This document shows, in pieces, positions 52,975 through 61,506 of a stretch of 64,000 bases of DNA (positions within the stretch are counted from its first letter, which is position 1; each line of letters starts with the position of its first letter). A program made the position numbers and the translations under genes. The DNA is from Lewinellaceae bacterium. GTDB taxonomy: Bacteria; Bacteroidota; Bacteroidia; Chitinophagales; Saprospiraceae. Location of the stretch: positions 310,001-374,000 of the forward strand of contig JADJYW010000008.1 in the NCBI GenBank assembly GCA_016719605.1, read 5' to 3'. The notes under the pieces are model-generated. The model saw only the letters and a program-made list of their open reading frames with translations, searched no databases and was not told where the DNA came from.

Positions 52975-55900
52975 ATGTCCTGGGAAGTAGGTCATCCAAT
53001 AAAAAGAGACGGCACCAATCAGCTCCAGCGGTTGCTGGATGCCTTGCGGCCTGAGCGCCATCCGGTGGATGGACGGGGAATTGAGGACTTGTTGCTTTTT
53101 ATCAGCCGGATGGCGGAGCAGGTAGCCTATTACAATGACGGCCACCGGCTCGATGGCGATTGGTTGGCTTTTTTTTCCACATTACAGGACACAAACGGGG
53201 TGGTGACTCCCGACAGCATCCGCCAGTACCTGGCCGGCGCAGAACAACGGCAGGACAACGGCCCGTTCATGACAATCCTGCTGACCTTTTTGCGCCTGTA
53301 CGGCTATTTGCAGCAGGATATCAATACGCTTACCCAAAAGCACCTGGAATTTTACTACCAGCAGGTGCTCGGCTTCCGCCGCTTGCCGGCGCACCCCGAT
53401 GAAGTGCATGTTCACTTCGAATTGGCGCCGCACGCCGGGCCATGCCTCCTGCCGGCAGGCACAGCCCTGAAAGCCGGAAATGATGCCGACGGCAAACCGC
53501 TCCTGTATGTGACCAACCGGGATATTGTGGTCGGCAAGGCTCGCCTGGCGGCGATCAAAACCCACCTGCTGGACAACGATGGCCGCCTTTTTGCAGCCGA
53601 AGTAGCCAACTCGGCCGATGGCCTGGGTGCTCCGCTGGAGGGCGTGTGGCCCAAATGGCCACTGTTCGGTGCGCCGGACTTCATGCAACCTGCTGCGGCG
53701 GGATTTGCCATTGCATCGCCTTTGTTGCAGATGGCCGAAGGGCAACGCCTGATCAACCTGACCCTCACTTTTGCCGACATCCCAACGGGGCTGACCGCCG
53801 CCGATTTCGGATATTTTATCCCGTATGCCAGCGGAACAGCATCCTGGGTAAAACTGGCATATCGCAGCGAGCGCCAACTGAAAATAGACCGGGATACCGG
53901 ACAGGTGCGGTTTTTCTTCGCATTAGATACCACCGAACCTGCCATAGCCGGGTACGAACAGGGAAAATTAGCCGGTAATTTCCCCACAACCTTTCCGGTA
54001 TTGCGGCTGACGTTGCATCCGGGCAGCAGGGCATACCCGCTATTAAAAGAACTGGTACTGCGCGAGGTGGATATATCGGTTTCCGTGCTTGATGAACCGG
54101 GGCAGCCGGGTGTACAAAAAGTAGTCTTGCAAAACGATCATGGCCTGTTGCCCACTGGTGGCGCTTTCCAGCCTTTTGGCCCGACGCCGGCAAAAAATTC
54201 ACGGTTTTATATCGGCAGCAGCGAGGTGTTTTCCAAACCGTTGCGCCAGTTGATCATTCGGTTGCATTGGGCGGGATTGCCGGAAAACTCAGATGGGTTT
54301 GAGGGGTATTATGCGGCATACGCCGGATTCAAAGGCAAAAAAAACCGCAATTACACCGCGAGCCTGCAAGTCCTTGCACATGGGCAATGGCTTGCGTCCC
54401 CGGATGCCCATACGACCTTGTTCGAACCCACCGAAGATGCCGATCCCGTGGACCATGTAGATGGAAAGTTGGTGCCCGATAAAGAATTGTTGTTCAACCA
54501 CCTCTCCGGGTTGTTTCCGCTGAATCCGGAGGCTGTTTCGGTTAAGGCCTACGACAGCTCGTTGAAGCAGGGCTTTATCCGGCTTTCCCTGGAACAAGAC
54601 TTTGGGCATCGAATTTTTCCGCAACTTTTTGCTTTGGCAGCAAAAGGAGGATCAACTGGCCCGCCGCCCCCCAACCCGCCGTATACCCCCACACTACAAT
54701 CCATTTCCATAGGCTACACGGCTTCCCAAACCATAGCGCCCGGCCGTGACGACAGTGGCCATTCCCGGTTTTTTCACTTGCAACCTTTCGGCAGCAGCGA
54801 GCCGTCGGCCGACGCCGGCGGTGTTGCCCTCTTGCCGGATCTGCCCCGAGCAGCGCTCTACATCGGTTTTTCCGGTCTCGAGCCGCCCGAAAATCTGCAC
54901 CTGCTGTTTCAAATCGCCGAAGGCTCCGCTGAGGCGCCCGACATTGTTCGCGCTGCGGATATCCAGTGGCATTACCTGACCGACCAAGGTTGGCGTGCTA
55001 CCCCTTTGGCCGATAGTGAAATTCTGGTGGATACCACGGTCGGTCTTCAGCGACCGGGCATCATGGCTTTTCAAATCGGGCCGGATGCCGGGAAAAATGC
55101 TGCGCAAATGCCCCGCGGCCTGCATTGGCTCCGGGCTTCCCTGTGGGAAAAAGACCCGGCCGCTGCTGCCCGGGCCATGGCCATTGTGCCTCAGGCTGTA
55201 ACGGCGGTATTTCGCAACGAGGCCAATGATCCCGGCCACTTGTTGCAACCCCTGCCGGCCGGCACTATTACAGGCCTGCTGGAGCGGAACAGCGCGATCC
55301 GGAAAGTGGAGCAGCCCTATAATTCGTTCAACGGCGCCCCGGCCGAGCAAGACAATCATTTCTATACCCGGGTCAGCGAACGTCTGCGGCATAAACAACG
55401 CGCTGTAACCCTGTGGGATATCGAACGCCTGACCCTGCAGCGCTTTCCGGCGTTGTACGAGGTAAAAGCAATCCCGCATACCGGCGTGAACGAAAACGGC
55501 TTCTACTCCGAATTCCTGCCCGGCCAGGTGACCGTAGTGCTCGTACCGCAACTACGCAACCGGAATGCCGTCAACCGGCTGCGACCCAAAGTATCCGCAG
55601 CCCTGCTCGAAGAAGTTCGTACCTACCTTCAATCCCTGAGTATGTCTTTCACAACCGCTGCGGGCAACACGCTGCACGTCGTGCATCCGCGTTACGAACC
55701 GATCCGGTTGTCCTTCAGCGTCGCATTTCACAGCGGCTACGATGCCGGATACTATGCCGGCGTGTTGCAGGAAACCCTGATCCGCCGCCTCTCCCCCTGG
55801 GCCTTCGACGAAGGTGTGGACATCCGGTTCGGCGGGCGGATTTACAAATCGCAATTACTGGCTTTTGTGGAAGAGCAAGAATATGTGGACTATGTGACGG

Positions 55901-56163
55901 ATTTTAAAATGTTCCGGGAGCAAACAGGGCCGGGTGTTGGAGAAATGAGTGTGGATATAGACCTGTTTGTCCGTGCCGGCGATCAGGCGCAGGATACCGA
56001 TGTTGCCGAAGCATCCACGGCTACCGCTATTCTGGTATCGGCATCCGAACACAGGATTCAGGTGCTCAGCCCGGGTGCATATCCGTGTACCGAACCGGGA
56101 GATTTGTGCGAGGGCGGAATAGACTGTTGGTTTATCGATATTGATTTTATGGTTTCAGCATAA
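52975..56163 (+). CDS. baseplate J-like protein (Afp11-like)
   Basis: 1062 residues, intact. RHPVDGRGIEDLLLFISRMA and EQVAYYNDGHRLDGDWLAFF at the N-terminus; the middle has FHVHFELAP-like strands (EVHVHFELAPHAGPCLLPAG). The C-terminus has RVSERLRHKQRAVTLWDIER, LTLQRFPALYEVKAIPHTGV and VVLVPQLRNRNAVNRLRPKV, the motifs of gp6/J-like wedge proteins of eCIS. Forms the main baseplate ring with the Afp12-like protein. Confidence 0.9.
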   Translation: MSWEVGHPIKRDGTNQLQRLLDALRPERHPVDGRGIEDLLLFISRMAEQVAYYNDGHRLDGDWLAFFSTLQDTNGVVTPDSIRQYLAGAEQRQDNGPFMTILLTFLRLYGYLQQDINTLTQKHLEFYYQQVLGFRRLPAHPDEVHVHFELAPHAGPCLLPAGTALKAGNDADGKPLLYVTNRDIVVGKARLAAIKTHLLDNDGRLFAAEVANSADGLGAPLEGVWPKWPLFGAPDFMQPAAAGFAIASPLLQMAEGQRLINLTLTFADIPTGLTAADFGYFIPYASGTASWVKLAYRSERQLKIDRDTGQVRFFFALDTTEPAIAGYEQGKLAGNFPTTFPVLRLTLHPGSRAYPLLKELVLREVDISVSVLDEPGQPGVQKVVLQNDHGLLPTGGAFQPFGPTPAKNSRFYIGSSEVFSKPLRQLIIRLHWAGLPENSDGFEGYYAAYAGFKGKKNRNYTASLQVLAHGQWLASPDAHTTLFEPTEDADPVDHVDGKLVPDKELLFNHLSGLFPLNPEAVSVKAYDSSLKQGFIRLSLEQDFGHRIFPQLFALAAKGGSTGPPPPNPPYTPTLQSISIGYTASQTIAPGRDDSGHSRFFHLQPFGSSEPSADAGGVALLPDLPRAALYIGFSGLEPPENLHLLFQIAEGSAEAPDIVRAADIQWHYLTDQGWRATPLADSEILVDTTVGLQRPGIMAFQIGPDAGKNAAQMPRGLHWLRASLWEKDPAAAARAMAIVPQAVTAVFRNEANDPGHLLQPLPAGTITGLLERNSAIRKVEQPYNSFNGAPAEQDNHFYTRVSERLRHKQRAVTLWDIERLTLQRFPALYEVKAIPHTGVNENGFYSEFLPGQVTVVLVPQLRNRNAVNRLRPKVSAALLEEVRTYLQSLSMSFTTAAGNTLHVVHPRYEPIRLSFSVAFHSGYDAGYYAGVLQETLIRRLSPWAFDEGVDIRFGGRIYKSQLLAFVEEQEYVDYVTDFKMFREQTGPGVGEMSVDIDLFVRAGDQAQDTDVAEASTATAILVSASEHRIQVLSPGAYPCTEPGDLCEGGIDCWFIDIDFMVSA

Positions 56164-56175
56164 CAACTCGCTTAT

Positions 56176-56913
56176 ATGGCTACTTTGAAAGAAATTTTAA
56201 AAAGTTACTTTTCTTCAGGTAAAAAACCGAAGGAACAGCAATTCCATGAATGGATTGATTCCTATGTTCACAAAACAGAAGATGGCCTGAGTATCAGCCC
56301 GGATAAAAATATAGGCATCGGAACAGCAGACCCCAAAGCACGTCTGCATGTGGAAGGAGGTATCAAAATAGGCCCCGTCACGGAAGACCCCGCCCAGCTT
56401 TTGCCGGGAACATTGCGCTGGACCGGCACAAAACTCCAGATACTTTTTGGTGGCGCCTGGCAGGATGTCTGGTCTTCCGATAAAGACACTACGCTGAAAA
56501 CTGCGCTGAAAGAGTACACCGTCAGTCCGGTGATTCAGGTAAAAAGACCACAATCAAAACAAACGGCTACGCTTGACTTTCCGAACAATGCCAGACAGTT
56601 GCTCAAAGTCAGTATTGATCTGAGTTATACGCAGTTTTTGGGAAGCCAGGAGTATTTGATTATATCGCTGTTCACCGCCAACGACAATAAAGAAGTTTGG
56701 ACGGTAGAACAGACATTCCAAAGTACTTTAGGCAGCGCATCGCTAACGCTTTCTTTTGATATAAGTGGCATTGTGAGCATTGAAAACAAACCCAAATTCT
56801 ATATGAAATTCCAGGTAAACAAATCAAGTGGAGGCGGAGGCGGATTGGGTCAGTCGAGTTCTCTGGAGGTAACGATCAAAAAATTTGACGTGACCTGCAT
56901 GTTACAACCATAA
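56176..56913 (+). CDS. fibre-like eCIS protein
   Basis: 245 residues, intact. Begins MATLKEILKSYFSSGKKPKE, QQFHEWIDSYVHKTEDGL, a start seen on Bacteroidota tail-fibre and eCIS proteins. IGIGTADPKARLHVEGGIKI follows, like fibre or peptidase-S74-linked stalks. The C-terminal half is beta-rich with an SSGGGGGLGQSS linker. No target-binding domain can be named. It lies between the two large baseplate genes, so it may be a receptor-binding or baseplate accessory part. Confidence 0.65.
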   Translation: MATLKEILKSYFSSGKKPKEQQFHEWIDSYVHKTEDGLSISPDKNIGIGTADPKARLHVEGGIKIGPVTEDPAQLLPGTLRWTGTKLQILFGGAWQDVWSSDKDTTLKTALKEYTVSPVIQVKRPQSKQTATLDFPNNARQLLKVSIDLSYTQFLGSQEYLIISLFTANDNKEVWTVEQTFQSTLGSASLTLSFDISGIVSIENKPKFYMKFQVNKSSGGGGGLGQSSSLEVTIKKFDVTCMLQP

Positions 56914-56940
56914 CCCGAATCCAAAAAAATCAGGTATTCC

Positions 56941-59934
56941 ATGGCACCATCTTTTATCCCGGATTTGGCCAGCCAGGCACTTCCGCCCGCACTGGACGCC
57001 CGCTTCCTGCGCGAAGAAGCCCGCCGCCGTGTCGAACAGCTGGCCGGCAAACGCTGGACAGACTTCAATACGCACGATCCGGGCATCACCATGCTGGAGG
57101 TGCTGGCCTATGCCGTTACCGATCTTGGACTGCGCGCACGCCTCGATGTCGCCGACCTGATTGCCGGCCAGGAGGACCGGCCATTTTTTACGGCACGCGA
57201 GGTGCTGCCCTCGGCCCCGGTCACGCCGGCCGATTTCCGGCGCCTGCTCACCGACCGCCTGCCTGTCCGCAACGCCTGGGTACAGCCGGCAGACGGAGCA
57301 ATCATGGGCCTGCAGCAAGTGCTGCTCGACCTGGAACCACCGGCCGACGACCCGTTGCTCGACCTCCAGGAGGTATGGCTGCGCGGAGCCGTCCACCTGC
57401 CCACCGGCAGCGGCGCTTATGAGTATTATGTTGTTTTTCCCTATTGGGAAGAATTGCCACAGCAGTGGGCCAACCTGCAAATGCCCTTGACAAAGGCCGA
57501 CGTGCTGGACATCCGGGTGCCCATTGATACCGCCAAATCTGACTATGACCTGTACTTCGCAACCATCCGGTTTGAGTTTGACTCCGGTGCGTCTGTCTGG
57601 GAAACCGGCTTGTGGATTCGTCTGCCTAAGGGCATTCCCAAACTTCATCCGGATGAACATCCATCCGACAACCCGCCAAACCCGGACGAACTGGCCTTCC
57701 GAACTGCGTTGCAAAGCCAGATAAACGGCAACATCACCTTTTTTCAAAGACACCGCGAGCGGGCGAAGAAGCGGCAAGAGGTACTGCTGCACGCCGAGGC
57801 GGTTGTCCGGCAGTACCGCAACCTCGCCGAAGACTGGACGGACATTAACACCTGCCGTATCCAGCAAATCGGCTTGCGGGTGGCCGAACTCGATCTGCAA
57901 CCCGATGCCGACCCTGCCGATGTGCTGGCTCGTATCTGCTTTGCTGCCAACCAGTTTATCACACCCCGCCCGGTGCTGCACGCCATAGAAACCCTCCTGG
58001 CCGAAGGCCGCCCGGTGGATGCTATCTTCGAGGGGCCGCTACTGGAAAACGGCTTTCCGGCGGAAGCCGACACCGACCGGCACCTGCGTGGCGGCGCTGT
58101 GTACACGTCCGATCTGGTGCGCCTCGTCATGCAGCAGCCGGAAGTCATTGGCATCAACCACCTCTCCCTCGACCTGTTTGTGGACCGGATTCGGATTGCC
58201 ACCGATGCGACCAACTGCCTGCGTTTGCGCAACACCGGGGAGTACAAACCAAAATTCAGTTTTTACGATACCGATATCCGTGTGTTCAAACGCGGCGTGC
58301 CGGTGCCGGTGGAGCAGGACAAGGTGCTTACCCGCTGGCTGGCCCTGGAAGAAGCGCATCGAAACCGCTCCGGCAGCACTACTGCCGGCGCTGATCTGGC
58401 TATTCCCGCCGGCGACAACCAGCTCGATATTGCCACATTTCACTCCATTCAGTACGATTTTCCAGCTACCTACGGCCTGCGCGAAGGTGAAATTTTGACG
58501 ACGGATACGCCACAGCGCAGGGCGCAGGGCAAGCAACTAAAAGCCTACCTGCTGTTCTTCGAACAACTACTGGCCAACTATTGTGCCCAGTTGGACAACC
58601 TGCAGGACCTGTTTTCCATGCGCACCGACGCAGAGCGCACCTACTTTTTCAGCCGCTCTATGACGTGCCGGCAGTACAGGATTTATACCATGCATTTCTT
58701 CAGGAAAAGAACGCGCCCGATGCAATCACCTGGGAGCAATTCAAACAATTCAACAACGGCTACATCAAAGGGGTGGATCACGCCACCGAAGACCGCGGCA
58801 CCTTCCTTCAGCGGCGTAACCAGTTTATTGACCACTTGCTGGCGCGTTTTTCTGAACATTTTACCGATTACGCCGCGTGGTCATTTGCGCAAAACGGGGG
58901 GGCTATCGCACCGGATATCGTGTTTGATAAACTCGAATTCCTGCAACGCTTGCCCGAACTGACGGCTAATCGCGGCGTCGGATTTAACTATACCGCCACC
59001 CGCCCCGACGGATCTCCGGACGTATGGGATACCGCCAATGTTTCCGGTTATGAAAAACGAGTAGCGGCGCTGCTGGGCATACCGGACTGCCGGCGCCGTA
59101 CCCTCGGGACGATATTTGATGTGCATGCCTACCGGGAGGTCATTGACAAAACAGGAAGCGGAAACAACCAGACCGGGCGATTCCGACTCTGGAACAGACC
59201 CGTGGGGCGCCCCGGGGCCGGCAATACCGCTGCTACGCAGCGCTGCCGTCCACCCGATTGCCAATGGCAGGCTGGATGAGGCGCTCGACAACGCCATGAA
59301 TAGCGGCCGTTTTGCCCGCGCGTACACGGTACAACAAGATCCGGATACCCGCGCTGCCGCACCCGGCTACACATTTACCCTGGAAACCCGGGACAACAAC
59401 AACACGGTTCAGCATGCCGTGCCGCCGGCTAATTTCACCAATCGCGCCCTGCTTGAGGCGCATATCCGGGAGACCATGCACATCCTCCAGGGACGCCCCG
59501 CCGAGGGCATGCACCTGGTGGAGCACATCCTGCTGCGGCCGCAACCGGATGCTGTCCAAGCGTTGGCTCCCGTTGCTTTTTCCGGGGGAGGGCAGGAGCC
59601 TTTTATCCTGGAGCCGTATGCCTGTCAGGTCAGTATTTTCCTGCCCGGCTGGGCGCCGCGTTTTCAGGACCCGGAGTTTCGGGTGGTGGTGGAACGTGTC
59701 CTGCGCAGTGAATTGCCGGCCCACATTTTTCCGTACATCTACTGGGTAAATCTGAACGAACAGCAACAGATTCCGGCCGAATTCATTGCCTTTGAAACCG
59801 CTTGGCGGAACTGGCTGGAACACCGCACCGCCGGGAACCGCAATGTGCTGGTGGATGCCGTCAATGTACTCGTTGCCTCGGAGCATGCCGTCCAGCCGGC
59901 GTATCGTTACCAGCCTTTCGACATTCAGCCATGA
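56941..59934 (+). CDS. second large baseplate protein (Afp12-like, frameshifted)
   Basis: ATG at 56941. KRWTDFNTHDPGITMLEVLA and YAVTDLGLRARLDVADLIAG are the family opening (FNxHDPGITxLE). Then RYLP-type regions such as DYDLYFATIRFEFDSGASVW and QQPEVIGINHLSLDLFVDRI. Shifts near 58640 and 59150 link to VQDLYHAFLQEKNAPDAITW, QRRNQFIDHLLARFSEHFTD and GMHLVEHILLRPQPD, with ACQVSIFLPGWAPRFQDPEF. About 998 residues, normal. Stop overlaps the tape-measure ATG. Confidence 0.88.
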
Positions 59935-61493
59935 GCCGTACGCCGCATATTATCCGCCGGCAAGCCGTGCGCTTGCAGGTTTCCCGGCGCGACAACGTCC
60001 TGGCCTTGCAGCAGCGGTTTCTGCAATTGATGGAAGAACGGGTGTTGCCGCGTCTGGAGCCGGTGTTCGACCGGCTGGCAGGCCCCGGCGAGTGGATTGA
60101 ACTGGACAAACTGGATGTAGACCTGGGTCATCTGGCCCCCGATGAATCCGATCAGGTGTGGTTGGATCAAATCGTGGGGGCATACACAGCGGCATTGGAG
60201 CGGCACATAACCGCCTCCGATACCTTTCGGGTTACCCCCGCCGCCCGAGCCACCGACCTGCTGGTTTTTTTCCTGAAAAACGGCGCTTTGCCCTGGTGGG
60301 CTGCCGGCCAACGCATAGAAGCTGTCGTGCGTGAACACCTGCCTGCTGTGGCGGAGTATCTGCCTGCTTTGCTGGAATCTGCTGTTGCCCGGCAACGGTG
60401 GGTGCGGCAATTTGACGATGCGCTGCAAACAGAAACATTTCGGGCGGTAGCCAAACGCCTGTTTCGCACAGCGCCACCGGAGCAAATACTGCCCGTCTCC
60501 CTGACGGAATGGCTGAACCTTTTCCCGGATGCGCCGCGTCGTGCCCTGCGCAATAGTTATTGGGAAACCCTTTGGGAAGCGCTCCTGCAGCCGGCGACTT
60601 TTCCGGAGTCGTGGCTGTCCGTTCTGCTGCGGCAGACCATCGCGCTTCTGCCGGCCAATCCGACGGTTTGGGCCAAGACGCTGGACCAATGGCTTGACTC
60701 CAGCGTCTTTGCGGCGTTGCCGGAGTCGGTCAAGGAACAGTTCGTGCAAGCATTCGCAGCGATATTGACCCCGCAGCACGGCACTATTCCGCCGGAAAGC
60801 GGACACGGGACGCCGGGGCAACTCCGGGAGATGTTGTATCGGTATGTTCGGCACTTCCCGGGTACAGAGGCCCGGCCGGCGACGGCAGCCGACGACCACC
60901 CGGTGTCTGCATGGACACGTTTCGAGGAAGTGCAACCCCGACGGGATGCTCCAGCCGCGCGCCTCAAAAGTCGCCTGCCTGTAACCGAGGCGGAGGGGCT
61001 GCTGGTGCCATTGGCGGGCATCGTGCTGATCCATCCCTTGCTGCCGGCCTTTTTCGAGCATGCCGGTTTGTTGCACGCCGGAAAGTTTGCCGACGAGGCT
61101 GCCCGCGAGCGCGCCGTGCACCTGTTGTACCACGCTGCTACCGGCCTGCAACACCCCTTTGAAGAAGAATTACCCTTGCTCAAATTGCTCTGCGGCATGG
61201 AATTGCAAACGCCGGTGGAGCGCTCCCTCGACCTGACCGACGCCGAACAGACGGAAACCCTGCGCCTGCTTCAAGCGCTGTCCAGTCAGTGGGACGCCCT
61301 GGAAGGGGCAACGCCCGACGATCTGCGCGGCAGTTTTCTGGTGCGCGAAGGCAAACTTCAACACAGCGATCCGGGCTGGCGGCTGACGGTGGAAGAAAAA
61401 CCGTGGGATATTTTATTGACCAAACTGCCCTGGAGTGTGTCGCCCGTGCTGCATGCGTGGATGCGGGATATGCTGTGGGTAGATTGGGCTTAA
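59931..61493 (+). CDS. eCIS tape-measure protein (Afp14-like)
   Basis: 520 residues from the ATG at 59931 (overlapping the previous stop). Opens HIIRRQAVRLQVSRRDNVLA, LQQRFLQLMEERVLPRLEPV and ELDKLDVDLGHL. The C-terminal half holds PLAGIVLIHPLLPAFFEHAG, RERAVHLLYHAATGLQHPFE and EEELPLLKLLCGMELQTPVE-type text, diagnostic of the CIS tape-measure family. It sets tube length; Ala, Leu and Arg rich. Intact. Confidence 0.88.
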   Translation: MSRTPHIIRRQAVRLQVSRRDNVLALQQRFLQLMEERVLPRLEPVFDRLAGPGEWIELDKLDVDLGHLAPDESDQVWLDQIVGAYTAALERHITASDTFRVTPAARATDLLVFFLKNGALPWWAAGQRIEAVVREHLPAVAEYLPALLESAVARQRWVRQFDDALQTETFRAVAKRLFRTAPPEQILPVSLTEWLNLFPDAPRRALRNSYWETLWEALLQPATFPESWLSVLLRQTIALLPANPTVWAKTLDQWLDSSVFAALPESVKEQFVQAFAAILTPQHGTIPPESGHGTPGQLREMLYRYVRHFPGTEARPATAADDHPVSAWTRFEEVQPRRDAPAARLKSRLPVTEAEGLLVPLAGIVLIHPLLPAFFEHAGLLHAGKFADEAARERAVHLLYHAATGLQHPFEEELPLLKLLCGMELQTPVERSLDLTDAEQTETLRLLQALSSQWDALEGATPDDLRGSFLVREGKLQHSDPGWRLTVEEKPWDILLTKLPWSVSPVLHAWMRDMLWVDWA

Positions 61494-61506
61494 TCTGAAA
61501 ACGACT

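Noticed and set aside
54694..55551. 285-codon minus-strand frame opposite the J-like baseplate gene
   Set aside because: The plus strand is clearly coding with conserved baseplate motifs; the minus frame has none.
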